Source of the DNA: Dactylonectria macrodidyma
Taxonomy: Eukaryota > Ascomycota > Sordariomycetes > Hypocreales > Nectriaceae
Direction: 5' to 3'
Assembly (NCBI GenBank): GCA_020744425.1
Contig: JAGMUV010000007.1
Coordinates: 1,860,001 to 1,924,000, forward strand
Length of the DNA: 64,000 nucleotides
Shown here: one piece after another, positions 32,383 to 44,502 of the stretch
Numbering within the stretch: the stretch's first letter is position 1
Layout: every line of letters starts with the position of its first letter
Position numbers and translations under genes: made by a program
The notes under the pieces: model-generated
What the model was told of the DNA's origin: nothing
Database searches by the model: none
What the model saw: the letters and a program-made list of their open reading frames with translations, nothing else

Positions 32383-34304
32383 TCAAGGCAAATTCTGGAC
32401 GTTCCAGATCTTGACCGCCGCATCGCCGCCTGCGCTCGCCACCTTTCCGCCTTCGACCCAGCAGATGCCATTGACGCCATCCTTGTGAGCATTGGCAGCC
32501 TTGATTCGTTTTCCTTGGTTCTTCTTCTCAAGACACCAAACGAACACATTAGTATCGAGACTACCACTCGCGGCGTAGGCACCAGTATCGTCCCAGGCGA
32601 TGGCGGTAACTCGGGCAGTGTGAGCCGACCAGCGGTCTGCCACAAGTTCCCAGGTACCAGCCTGGTAAACGTAAATCTTGCCAGCGCTAGTTCCAGCAGA
32701 GAAGTGAGCTCCATCCTTGGAGAAAGCCAGGGCGGAGATGGTTCCAGAAGGGTTGGCCAGCGACGTTGTCTGTTCAAGGTTGCCGTTGGGGTCAGCCTTG
32801 TAAATCCGCACCGAGTTGTCGTTGGCGCCGGTGGCCACATATGAGTCGAAAGCGGCGATGGCGCCAGGGGTATAATCCAGAGAATGCTCTTTCACGAGCT
32901 TGTCGTCAGAATACACGGACACTCCTGAGTCAACGGCAACGTAGACGAGGCCACCAGCGGCGGCTACGCCCTTAGGCTGCGAGGGTAGCTTGGCTGAGGT
33001 CCCTAAAAAGGTCTTGGCGGACTCATCAATGATTTTAAGGGTATCATCCCAAGCAGTGCTATAGGCTTTCCCAGAAGCAGTCGCGAACTGTGCGACGTTG
33101 TTGGTATGTGCCTGGCCATCAACCAGAGTAGCGAGGCCTGTCCTGACATCCCAATGGCAGACTCGGCCGTCAAAGCTGCCGGTCCAGATATCAGCTCCCT
33201 TGCCGTCGGATCCAGCGCTCAGTGCAGTAATGGCCTTGCCATGTCCGTAGACAACCTTGATAGGATCGGGCTTGCCCTCGATGAGGTACGAGAGGTTTCC
33301 ATCGAGGTTGACACTGATAATGAGACCATCAGTTCGACCATGGGGGTAAACGACGCCGAGTTGTTGGTCAGAGACACTGACGCCATGTCCGAACTTCCAG
33401 GTCTGGATGACGGTGCCCGCATCGACATCCCAGAGCTTTACCGTCTGATCAGCACTGGCAGTCACAAACTTCTTGCCGTCTTGCGACCACGACACGGAAA
33501 AGATGCTTCCAGTGTGTTCTCCTTGGCCAATTTCCTTCGTTGGCTCACCAGTCTTTCCATCGTAGAGTTGTATCCGCTTGTCAGCGCCAACGGTCACCAA
33601 AGTGCTTCCATCTGGCGAATAGGCGGCTCCTAGCACAAACCCAGTGTGCTGAGTGCTCTTGCTGTTGAACTTGTAGGGGGCACCGTGGTAGAAAACCATG
33701 TTGCCGTCGTCGCCGACGGTGGCGGCACGGAACGGCCGTTGGGCTTTCATGGCCACGGCGTTGACGGACTTGGAGTGACCGATGATCTCGCCCACGGAGT
33801 TTCCACTATCAGCCGTGATGCATCGTCCAAACTGCTCGCGACCATCGCCAACGGCAATGATGCGCTGGGATTCGCCATCCCAAGCAATGTCATTGAGACG
33901 GCCGGCGATGATGCCGTACTCTCCCCTTGTACTACCAATATTCTCGGGTTCCCACACCTTCAGCATGCCAGTGGCATCACCACTAGCAACCTTGAAGCCA
34001 TTGGGGGAGAATCGGGCGATGGTCGTGGGAGCGGTGTGGCCGGTGTACTCTTTGCAATCGGAGGGGTCGTCAATGGAGCGAACGAAGATGGACTTTCCGC
34101 ACTAGAGGAGAGAAGAGGAGGAAACGATGAGCTAGCAAGTCCAACAGGCGCACGTCTAGGAACCCGAATGTCGGATGAGGCGAGACCTACAGGGTACGCT
34201 ATCCGTTGGCCCTTGGAGTCGACGGAGAGCTGCGTAGGCTGGCCCCGGAGGGTGACGGGGACGGCGGCGAGAACGCGGTCAAGGGAGATGGAGGGGGCGG
34301 CCAT
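32383..34304 (-). CDS. AIP1: Actin-interacting protein 1 (WD-repeat cofilin cofactor)
   Basis: Works with cofilin to cap and disassemble actin filaments at cortical patches. Two exons: 34191-34304 and 32383-34101, with an 89-nt intron. The spliced protein has 610 residues, the usual size. It consists of WD40 repeats forming two propellers. Examples are G-D-A-T-G-M-L-K-V-W-E-P in the first propeller, A-D-Q-T-V-K-L-W-D-V-D, S-F-D-G-R-V-C-H-W-D-V and S-L-D-T-N-V-F-V-W-C-L in the second, ending A-V-K-I-W-N-V. Exon 1 encodes the short N-terminal strand with L-R-G-Q-P-T; the splice reads Y-P-C-G-K-S-I-F-V-R. Codon use is strongly optimised, with few rare codons, which suggests high expression. Confidence 0.95.
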
Positions 34305-37300
34305 GGCTGCAGTTTATGGCGGCAGCGGCAGAAATGATGCAAGATATGTGCGACTGGCCGCTCTAGGGTGATGGTGGAGTACGTAGTAAGTACGGGATCG
34401 GAGGGATCGTGAGCGTTCGGAGGAGGAGTCTTGGACTTGAAACGTGGGGAGCCTGCAAAGCCGTTGGAGGGGCAGTGAGCTAAGCTCATACGTCAGACAT
34501 ACAGCCAAGAGCTGTCCAGAGGTGCAGCGTAAGCGGGGCATTTCCAGTGAGCTGGCTAATCCATTGCAGCCTGAACGCCAGAAGAGGCTGCCTATTAGGC
34601 TCACCCATGCAAACTGCTCTTGAGAGGCACTTGCAGAGCCCCAAATAGATAACTTCACTTACACAGTTAGCCATAACAGTGGTAAGGTAAAGGGACAGGA
34701 ATTAGTAGGTCGCCAGGTCACAAAAAACAACAATCGTATGTGCCAAACACCAAGTCAAAGCTCTTTCTCGTTTGACCAGTTGTCGGCCTTGCTTCTCCAC
34801 CAAACCCATTCGTCTAATTCGAGACTCTGATAATTGCGTCCCTACCCGTCCCACACATTCAAGACGACATTATCACATTAGACAAGAATACTTTCCATGG
34901 CTAGCCGAGCAAGGGCCACTGCTGACAGCGGGCAAACAAACAACCAGAGTCGTCGTCAGCTCTTGCAGACCTGCCTGCAGTAGGGTGACAGCCATGATGC
35001 AAGAGAACCTGGTCGGCATGCAGATGGTGCGTCGTGCTTTGTGCTGGTGGCACAAGGACAAGAAGTGAAAGAAAGAAGAAGAAAAGATACTTACGGTGGG
35101 ATTTCTGATGCTTGGTTGGTGGATTTAAAGACACGGAGGGATGGCATTGTCTTGGAAACTAAGGTATCTGGATGCAGTACAGGGGAGGGGCCTGCTGCAG
35201 GAAGAGGCCGACTGGCATGACGGCATTTGCTGTCACTTGGCAGCGTCGATCTGCTGTTCGACGGGAATTCGTCCTAGCCAAATATCCAGGATGAAAAGCA
35301 TCCCCGCTTGATTGCAACGTCTATCTGCCGATTGCCTTTTTCAGAGGCCGCAGTGGAGAACATCGCCTACACAAATCGAGGCTCACAAGGACGCGAAGGC
35401 AAAGACGCAGTTGGCGCGACTCCAGTCTTTTTTACTTAGACCAACAAGCTACGGATACCCAGTCATATTTATAGATACGACGTTGGGGTTGACAGATTCT
35501 GGCATCAACCTGCCTATTACTACGTTATACGGAGCAGCACGGAGCAATTATGGGAAGCAAAGGTGCCCCAACAAATGACAGATGACACGAGCTCCCAGCA
35601 GTGGCAATTCCTCAGTCCCCATCAAACACGGGAGTCAGCCCAAGCCCTCGGCGTGGATCACCATCACCCACTCGAAACAGCGCCATGGATTGCGGGTGCA
35701 AGCCACCAACTCCCAGCGGCCAAATCTCAACGAGCGACAGCGCAGCATCACCAAAGGCGGCGCGCCCACAGTGACACCTGGTGGCTGTCTCGCCCCAGCA
35801 ACCAACCCGCATTCCGGCACCATCACGCATGCTAAGGTAGGTACGTAGAACATAAACGGGACCAATGACCAGGATGAATGGACAAGCCAGAGTGAAGTTG
35901 AGCTGGCGTGGCCGGAAATCTTCAGACCTACTACGTAGACGGTCGGCCACAGAGACATGACACGACGACGACGCCAAGATGCAATGCACAGTCTGCAGAC
36001 CACCTTTTAGGCCTATGTACTTCGTACGCAGTAGACAGCATGGTAACCATCCGGTCTAACGACGGCAAATCATAAATCGTAGACTCCAAAGACAAGATCA
36101 GACTAATAATAAACCACATCGAAAAGACCGTGTTGGCAGCCGTTCTCATCCATATTACAGATGGTTCATCAAGACAATCAATTCCATGCACGGTCATCGG
36201 CTCTGGTGCGGGTATCCCGTGTTCGGCCACACCAACATGCTGATCTGATCCGTGATTTGAAGAACGTCACATCCATCCCCTCCACAACTCCTCCCCTGTA
36301 CTTCGTGGGCCACACGGCATGCTCGAGATTAGCTGATTTCACCTAGCTACATCGACTGCAATCGAACCGAGTTGCTCGCCTTGCCGCCCCGCAAGCCTCT
36401 CACAATGGCTTGCAAATGGTCCAGGACACGGCTGAGCTCACCCACAAGGACCAGCAACGCCCGCGCCCAATCGCTCGGCGAGAAGGAGGAGAAAATGGCC
36501 ATCTCCCGCGCCACGGCCCCAGCATCCTTACTTCGTAGCCAACAAGCTTCTCCTGCTAATGCTACATAGAGGAGGCCTAGACAGGGGCGACAGCCCGTAA
36601 AGTGGGCTCGCCTCCCCCCTTCCAGGATCCCCGTCCACTAATGCAGGGTGTCCATTGGTATTCCCCCATCCATCATCATGAGATGCAGGTGCATAGCCGC
36701 ACCTCGTACATATGATGGTGCACTTGGACTTCGTATAAAATGTGCGACGACGCAGTCAGAGTCACCTAGTGCGGTCTGGCATCGGTACATGCTCGTGGCC
36801 GCGGCACACGCGTAAAGCGTCGAGATGGACGCGGTGATGACGCTCCCATTACTCGATCGTTGACCTAGACACGGCCAATTTGCAAAATAAATAAGGTGTA
36901 TCAAAGATAATAACGCAGTCCCGTGCGCGAGGTACCGTACGTAATGTTCCACGGTACGAAGTACACAAGGAAAAAAAACTCTACCCGCAATTTGGAACAA
37001 AACAACGCCAGGTTGGTGAACACAGACGCGCCACCTAGCCCATCCCAGCGCATCTCATCACCACATCACACAACACGGGGAGGGACAGGGCCTCGGGCGG
37101 GTTGTTGGCGGGACCCCTTTGAATCTCGCGGCTCCTCCAGATAGACAAGCGGACAATTGACAAACCTAGCAGGATCACTGGCCAACAGCCCGACCTCCGC
37201 CCCGTAGGGAATCATTGGTGGTGGGCTAAACTCAATGGCAATGGGCCGACTTCTCCTCTCCGCCAGAGCCTTCCAGGTGTTCCCTGGTTCCACAGACCAC

Positions 37301-37704
37301 TGATCCATAACCCGTTCCCCGTCGACGGTGGACCTGGACCTTGTGTGTGACCTAGCTGGTGGCGGATGGCTGTCGCCTGGGAGAGCCGGGGTCGCCTGTG
37401 GATGCATGTCGACGGGAACTTGCTGCATAACTTCCCCTACCTTACTGCCGAGGAGAGTAACCTACTGCGTCCCTAGTACTTAATGTCCCCCATCCCATAG
37501 TATAATAAAACTTCCTTTCCCCCCATCCTCCCTTGCTGATCCTTTCTTTCCCCCGTCCAGACTCGTTCGTTATTTCTTCTTCCACTTCTTCTTCTCCACC
37601 GGATAGCTCCCTTACTTGAAGCCCGCTTCACCATCACTCGCTAAACCAACCAACCTTCGTTAATCACCCCTTCAACCTCCACAATCTTCAACAAACCCGC
37701 CAAC
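34305..37704. other. 3.4-kb gene-free region upstream of the GPI-protein gene
   Basis: No reading frame here resembles a known protein. The stretch has frequent palindromic tacttcgta/tacgaagta-type words, especially 36.0-36.97 kb. It ends in a TATA-like box and CT-rich leader belonging to the wall-protein gene. The left end contains the AIP1 promoter. Confidence 0.55.
37501..37600 (+). promoter_or_regulatory. TATA-like box and CT-rich leader of the GPI-protein gene
   Basis: The sequence tataataaaa at 37501-37510 lies about 195 nt before the start codon. It is followed by a strongly pyrimidine-biased stretch with cttcttcc-type repeats. In filamentous fungi this arrangement is typical of strongly expressed genes. 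The actual transcription start was not determined. Confidence 0.55.
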
Positions 37705-38261
37705 ATGAAGTTCTTTGTCACCCTCGCTCTCCTCGCTACCAGCGTCTCCGCTGCCTCGACCACCGCCACCGCTGCCGGCGCCACCTCCACCGCTTGCGAT
37801 GCCGACTACATCGTGACTTCATGTCTCGAGTCCGAGGAGGCCAAGGTCTCTGCCTGCGGCACCACCGACTACAGCTGCCTCTGTGCCGCCTACCAGGCCG
37901 TCCGCACGTACGTTAACCCAACTAATGTCCCCTTTCTTTTTATCTAGACGGTCCTCTAACGCGTCGCAGCTGCTACAACAACTGCCCTGACGACTCCCGT
38001 GCCAGCTCCGTCGACAACCAGGTCACCGTTTACTGCCAGCAGGCCTCCCTCTACGCCACCACGGCCACCGTCGCTACCAAGACCACCACCACTTCCAAGT
38101 CTGCCACCGCCGAGGCCTCTGATTCCACTGCCACCGAGTCGTCCGCCACTGCTATTGAGTCCTCCAGCCCCTCAAGCACCGACAACGCTGCTGCCGATCT
38201 TGCCCGCAACACCGGTGGGCTTCTCCTCGCTGTTGCTGGTGTCGTTGCTGCCCTTCTGTAG
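37705..38261 (+). CDS. GPI-anchored CFEM-like cell-wall/surface protein
   Basis: Two exons: 37705-37907 and 37970-38261, with a 62-nt intron ending tctaacgcgtcgcag. The spliced protein has 164 residues. A signal peptide covers about residues 1-16 (M-K-F-F-V-T-L-A-L-L-A-T-S-V-S-A). A domain with eight cysteines follows, in an order resembling CFEM domains (S-C-L-C and C-Y-N-N-C are visible, the latter created by splicing). Then comes a long Ser/Thr/Ala stalk suited to O-glycosylation. The C-terminus is a GPI signal: small residues, then a hydrophobic tail G-L-L-L-A-V-A-G-V-V-A-A-L-L. CFEM proteins act in haem uptake, wall stability or host interaction. Which applies here is unknown, and the spacing of cysteines is not checked against the family model. 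Confidence 0.87.
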
Positions 38262-39148
38262 ACGAATCCACAACAGCCGAGAGCATTTGTTGAGCCAGAG
38301 GGAGAATTGCATATATGCAGGGAATTCGGAGTACATAATCAACTACCTACCTAATTAATTAATTCACGTCCTCAAAATTGAAACCAATTGCTCTCTCTAA
38401 TCTCCCTACATTCGTTGCGAAACTGATTGATGCAAGTCGTCCACCAGTAGTGTTAAGCGCCACATGATCGTAATTCCAAACCTGGCGCTTTAATCTAGTA
38501 GCCCACATTGCGCCACCATGAAGTCGCGCTTGAAAGTTGTACGGCCAACAATCGCGAGGGGTAGGTAAAACTCAATCACGTTAAGGAGGCACACGTGCGT
38601 ACAATTGTCCTCAATACTGAGTCAGTATGTCTTTAGTATTCAGCCTCAGCCGCCAGATACTATGATACAGCGAGACGATCTGTGTAGTCTGTTTCCCCAA
38701 TCATACAACACGATTCCCATTCTTTTCTTCAGGGAGCTATTCTGAGCAAGGAGCAAAGTAAAATCAAAGAGCAAAATTGTAAACCCCATCTCAAGCCGTC
38801 CCGTCTCCCCAAGCGCCAGGATAATGTTAAAAAAGACGTGCTTCTCTAAAGGAAACAAAATGCGCACACAAACCGCCACTCCCAAACCCGAGAACCATTT
38901 GACGCCCCAGTTTCCAGTGTCCTCTGTATGACGGACTGAAACCACGTAACCGTCTTTGCCTCAACCACACTGCCTGCCATAGGGAAAAAGTTCATAGTGA
39001 CTAAAATCGATAAGTTTGAAATGATGGGGTCCAAGAAAAAAGGTGAATCCAACAATTGGCGAGTTCATCAACGCCCGGTGTTGGAAGATATGTGCAGGGT
39101 ATTAGAATCGCCCGAGAGGGTGTGATCCCGTGTAATGTCGACATGTTT
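38262..39148. other. Intergenic, convergent 3' ends
   Basis: Between the stops of the GPI-protein gene (plus) and the AHC1-like gene (minus). Contains a taattaatta run near 38352. No gene is seen. Confidence 0.6.
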
Positions 39149-41044
39149 CTAGACCTTTCGAGGCCGTCGGTCCTTGGTGCTGCTTTTGACTGGGCTCATG
39201 AAGGTGACGTGCTTGGGGTCATCCTTCCTGAGCCTCACGGACACGCCACTCGATCCTCGTCGTAATGCCCGAGGATCTTGCTCGTCATCCAAAGTGATCT
39301 CCGCCACGTCCGAAACCGAACCGGCTTCAAGATTATCGCTAGCTTCGGAAACAGATGATCCATCATCTGAGTCGTCATATTCTCCGTCGTCACTAACCAG
39401 AGAGGGCGCATTGTTGCTAACAAGGGTATTGGGGCTTAGATCGACATCCTCTATATCCATATCCTCGTCAGAAAGCAAAGCATTAGAACCATGCTTCACG
39501 CCCAGTCCCAACGCTGAGTTCGGTGGAGTCACGAATGAGATCGGAGGAGCGCGACCCTTGCTGCTAGCAGGGCGGCAAGATGAGTCACCAGGTACGGGAG
39601 ATTGAGCGATCCTCGTGGGTACGCGCATGACGACAGGAGTGCGAACTGCAGACGTTGAGCCTCCATTGCTGTTGTCGGCAGGAAACTCGGCCACTTCCGA
39701 CTCTTCACCAGGAGTGATATCCTCCAAATCCACTTTGGTCTTTGCATCTGCAACCAGATCGCGAAGATTGCCGTTGAACTTCCGGCTCTGCAAAAGATGA
39801 GAGAGGTGAGGCATTTCTGGAGCCAAGTCAAGGGTGCCGGCCTTCTTATCTTGGCTCTTGTGGGGATTTGGTCTCTCAACGGGGAGGGAGGGAATGCAAG
39901 TCACACCAGGCAACTTGCCTTGGTGATAAAGCTTGAGAGAGTCTGCAATTCTGGATCGGAGTGCGACATAAGCTTGTTGATCAGAAACATCAGGACGCGC
40001 AAAGGGATGAACTGAGGTTGGAGTTGGCGCAGTCGCCGGCGCCTTCTCCTCTCCAACAATGGAACCACCTTCATTCACCTCAATGGGATGGCCACTGTGT
40101 ACAGCCGCTTCCTCGTGACTTTTGAAGTCACGCTTATGGGCGATACGGCAGTGGTTGATGAAGCCTTGTGTGCTTGAGAAGTTCTCACGGTTGCAGTCGA
40201 GGCAGACCAGCTTCACTGTTTGACCATCTGCGCGTTTCAAGACGCAGGGCCCTGCCTTCTCCTTGGGTTGAGGATAACCATTGGACAACGACTGGAGTTT
40301 TTGACCTGTCATGCCACGCACAGGACGGCCCTTGAGGACGCTTCCAGCGTCGGACAGGCTGTTTCTTGTGGTTCGACCTTCTGCAAAAGACCTAGAACGT
40401 GTCGCCTCAGGAGTGAACTGCCACTCAGGCTGGATCCCGTCGAAAGCAGGGTCGGGAATGAGCCACTTGGCATAATGTCGGGCATAGGGCCCGTCGACAA
40501 CACCGAACGGAGGCGCCCATCGAGGGACGGGCTCTCCAGGGTGTGATTTTAGAGCGGGGCCCTTTCCGGCGCTGACTCCGAGCATTTGTTCAGGAGTAGG
40601 ACAGTTGATGGGATAAGGAATCAGGTGGCATCGTCGCAGTTGCTCCAGCGCAACCTGGCATTTGGCAAGTTCCTGGTTGATAAGTCTCAGCTCATCGTGC
40701 TTGAGAAGGATCTCAAGGCCAAACTGGTGGCGGATCTCATCGCGCGCGGTCTCGAGGTCAGCCATTACTGGTGCTGAATGCGCCGCTGTGTCGCATGCCG
40801 TGAGAGCATCACCGTGGACGTCCAAGTCAGGCTTAATTCGTTTAGCAGGCGAGGCACAATCCGGCGACTCGTTTACATCCTCGAAGCTCTCCCGGCTCCT
40901 TTTGGGAGGCTGCAGGTTGGAAGACGCTATGGTTGGAGTGTTGGGCAAGATGGGCGAATGTTGTGGCTTGACTAGACCCGCGAGTGGCTGTGGCGCATCG
41001 AGACTGTCGCTTCCCCTAGGGTCGGATGCCCAAAATCGGAACAT
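39149..41044 (-). CDS. AHC1-like C2H2 zinc-finger chromatin protein
   Basis: Single-exon gene for a 631-residue protein. Related fungal proteins are components of ADA-type histone acetyltransferase complexes, so a nuclear chromatin role is inferred. A disordered N-terminus with a basic K-R-I-K-P stretch (68-72) is followed by a helical segment (about 98-140) that may form a coiled coil. The central conserved zinc finger is V-C-L-D-C ... H-C-R-I-A-H with C281, C284, H298 and H303, followed by K-R-D-F-K-S-H-E-E-A-A. The C-terminal third is low-complexity and acidic (S/D/E-rich around 540-610). The frame is open for 67 codons upstream of the chosen start. That part is basic and low-complexity, and M-F-R-F-W at 41044 looks like the true start. 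Confidence 0.85.
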   Translation of the reverse strand: MFRFWASDPRGSDSLDAPQPLAGLVKPQHSPILPNTPTIASSNLQPPKRSRESFEDVNESPDCASPAKRIKPDLDVHGDALTACDTAAHSAPVMADLETARDEIRHQFGLEILLKHDELRLINQELAKCQVALEQLRRCHLIPYPINCPTPEQMLGVSAGKGPALKSHPGEPVPRWAPPFGVVDGPYARHYAKWLIPDPAFDGIQPEWQFTPEATRSRSFAEGRTTRNSLSDAGSVLKGRPVRGMTGQKLQSLSNGYPQPKEKAGPCVLKRADGQTVKLVCLDCNRENFSSTQGFINHCRIAHKRDFKSHEEAAVHSGHPIEVNEGGSIVGEEKAPATAPTPTSVHPFARPDVSDQQAYVALRSRIADSLKLYHQGKLPGVTCIPSLPVERPNPHKSQDKKAGTLDLAPEMPHLSHLLQSRKFNGNLRDLVADAKTKVDLEDITPGEESEVAEFPADNSNGGSTSAVRTPVVMRVPTRIAQSPVPGDSSCRPASSKGRAPPISFVTPPNSALGLGVKHGSNALLSDEDMDIEDVDLSPNTLVSNNAPSLVSDDGEYDDSDDGSSVSEASDNLEAGSVSDVAEITLDDEQDPRALRRGSSGVSVRLRKDDPKHVTFMSPVKSSTKDRRPRKV

Positions 41045-44000
41045 ATCATGCCCTATCCAGGGGGCCGAAGAGTAGAGGTTAAGAGGTGTGCGTGTTGCGA
41101 CGAGAGCGCAACGGTATGAGTGAGGCGCAAAAGTGCCCAGCGATGCGATGCGCGAAGATGCGCGAATGCGACGGAATGGCCGGGCGCACGGGGCACACAG
41201 TGGGTGGCCGCGCTGGTTGGTGCTGGGGCGTTGTGGTGCAGGCAAGGCTGACGTAACCAGGCTCGCTTGCAGGTCGGACGATCGGAGTCGGGCGCAACAG
41301 GCAAAGGGGTGATGATGTGGCCCCTCAAACAGGCCAGAAACGGGGGAGTTTTGGGGCGGCCAGCGACAGCGACAAGGGCTACAGAAAAGCCGGGCGAGAA
41401 GAGAAAGGGAGGTGATCGAGCGCTAGCGAAAGCCTCGGATCGCGTTCTCTGGGGCCAGAGAGAGCTTTTTGGGAGAGGGAGAGAGAGTGTGTGCGAGGGC
41501 GATGAGAAGGGAGCGTGTAAGAGGGAAGAAAGTGAAATGAGGGAGCGAGGGAAAGCAGGAAGTGGGAAAATGGGGGGTGCAGCGCAAGTGCAAGTAAGAG
41601 TGTCAGATTGCAAATGCAAAGAGCAGACGCAAGGAAGGTGTGAAGGGGAGGGAGGGGGAAATGCGTGTTGGGGGCTCGTCAAGTAAAGTCAAAAGGGGAC
41701 GGAGGGAGGCCGTGGTGGCAGTAAGTGGCACCTGGCAGGGAAGGCAGACAAACGCACTCGATAAACTGGTTGATTGATGACTGCCAAAACCGACTTGATT
41801 GAGTGATTGATTGACGAATACGCCCCCCAGCGGCCTGAGGCGACACCGGTCAGCAGCAGGTGGGCAGGCTGCGCGGGCCTGGGGAGGGAGATTTGTTTTG
41901 GGGTGGTGGACCAGCAGCCAAGGCGCAAGGGGGTCTGAGAAGTCCAAGAGCTGCCCACTCAGCGCCCCCCTAAGAGCCCACTCAGCGCCCACTTGCCATG
42001 GCCCAGCAGGCTTCTCAGCGCTGGAACACGCTGTACCACACACAAGAGTTGAATCCTACAGCGCCGAATAGGACCGGGTGGCGCCCCCCCCCAGCAGCAC
42101 GCCTCCAACTCGCCCCACCTATTTCTTGGGTGGTGAGGCGAGAGTGGCACGCCCGAGCTGGCAAGGACCTCGCTGCCTCGTAGCGGGCAGGGGATGCCGC
42201 AAGATTTGGCCAGCAGCAGGCAGTCATAGAAGCAGGCAGGCAGGCGATTGTATGTGCATAACGGGTCAAAACAGCCCGTTGCCGAGGTGCAGATAATGCC
42301 CAGCCAACAGCATGACAGATCAAGTAAATTCACGACATGCACAGTTACAGATCAGACTAGGCCGCTTTGGCTGGCTACACCTAGCTCGCCAGGTATTCCA
42401 GGGGTGCACAGGTTGGTATCCAAGTATTTGTACAACACAATCGACAAGAGTTGCCGGGGTGTCCCTTAGACTCTGCTGGCTCCCTTGTTACGGGTACCAA
42501 CTGCCGCATGAGCAGGCCATGGCTGATGGGTGAATCAAGATTATCGGCGACTTGTCCCGAGCGCACGTCCTACAAGAAGTCGCCCCATTGTGATGCATTG
42601 CGCTATCAAGACACTGTGCGTGCAGATTACATAGTACATACTTGCCATCGCGCAAGTGCGAGAAACGTGAATACAATTCAGATGTTTCCAACAAAAGCTG
42701 CATCCTCGGTGGCCCGTGACAGGAGATCGGCATGTATCCACAACCCTGATGCTTTGGCTTCGTAGGTGCTCTAGTGTAAGACAAGAGTCAGTCGGCTACA
42801 GCAAGGAAATTGACTGTTGAGGACGGCTACCTACCTATGAGAGGCCCGAGAACAAGATAGCGACGGCATTGTGGCTTGGAGGAAACGTGCCCTTGGTACC
42901 TAGGTCGGTAAACATCCGTCCTAGGCACTTGTTTGATAGGTGAGGAAGACAAAGCATAAAAAGAGGCCTGCTACGCGAATATCTCCACCTGCTTCTCCAT
43001 TCCATCCTACTTGAGATCGACACCGAGGTGACGTACAAAACCCCACGTAGGATGGCGACCCCAATAATGCGACCTAAAAGTAGATGAAAACAAACAATCA
43101 AATATGCATCCAAGCGCCGGCTTCTTCTCCTCCTACAGCCCATGCAGCATTCGCTTCCCTTCTCTTATGCCACCCCCCATCACTTGTCGCTTGCGTTTGT
43201 CAATCATTTCTCCAGTTGGTGCAGGTACGGCGATTGCACGTCTGACAGTGCGACCATGACACACACTCGGCTTCAACTGGGGGTGTGGGCCGCACCGCAG
43301 TGAGTCGCTGCAGCCAACACTGTCACGCCCCACTTGACCACCCACGAATATTGTTAGAGCAGTACATTGGGCAACAAAATGCGATCCTCGGCTCCAATCC
43401 TTTGGCAGCGTGGCCTGGCTCTGACTGGGCGCCCTAGCGACGGGAGCAAGCCTCAAAAGGCCCAAGCTCCCTGCTCCTTACCTATGTCAAGCTCGACAGC
43501 TCGCCGTATCGTGCTATCGCCACTGCCCCACCGGTAGCATAACCAACTCCGGGGAACAAACCCGATGGTTGGCTCGGTCTCCACGATATGCAGGCTTCGC
43601 TTGGTCCCAACGTTAGACTGAGGTTTTGAGCGGGTTTGAGATGCTTCCCACGGAACTCCTCCCCGCCCCACTACACTATGTCTTCGACTCGTCATGCATG
43701 CCTTCATCCAAGAGGAGCCTCGGGCGCACTGTCAGCTGTCTTGGCCATGGGAGCCTGCGCAACCACAAGATCCGATGTGTCCAAAGAGTGGTCGGGGTCA
43801 TCAGGCTCTCGAAATGTTGGGGTGGTGGGATGTCGCAGAAAAGGAACTGATAGAGCTTCGGTAAGCTGCCTGGGCGTCACACCAGGTTCAAGACTTTCAA
43901 GTTCAGGAGTCAGTCAGCCATGTATTGAATCAACTAGCGCTGAGACATGCAGCGAGCTACCCCTAACTAGCGCCCAGGTCGCCGAAATTTAAAAAATACA

Positions 44001-44502
44001 CGTCACGTGATATGGACTCGGAATCCCACGTGCTTGAGAACTCGAGCTGTGTTGTCAAAGAACAGATGAGTTCTGGCAGCTCAGATCCCCAAAGAGTTTC
44101 CAAATACTGCCTAGCCAAGTTCATACCTTTATGTCATATTCTCAAACTCCACTGCAAGCGTTTAGGTAATTTGAGTATCTCCAGCAGCCATCAACAAGTT
44201 CCCCACGCCAATATCATGTTCAGGTTCATTGTCAAGCACGCTTGAGCCCCTCTCAGATCAGACCCAATACAATACGGGTATCAGGATGTGTGTCGGTTAT
44301 AGAAAACTCATATTATATACCACTTCAATGGCATCATCAAGTTATATTCATAGAGCGCATCTCTGATTCTGCTAGTACCCTAATCTGACATCAGCCACCT
44401 TGCATATGCAGTCGGCCGTGCCAAGCCACACCCCAGACGATCCACAAGTTTTCTACCACCCCACTGTCAACTGCAACTTTCTTCCATTCTTTTCAAACCA
44501 GT
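41045..44502. other. 3.5-kb gene-free region
   Basis: Promoter side of both flanking genes. The first 600 bp are purine-rich on the plus strand (CT-rich leader of the AHC1-like gene). The rest contains only short unsupported frames, a gcag tetramer run near 42229-42244 and no RNA gene that I can recognise. Confidence 0.55.

Noticed and set aside
43636..43992. 118-codon plus-strand frame
   Set aside because: Ser/Cys-rich with no signal peptide or domain; overlapping frames on both strands.
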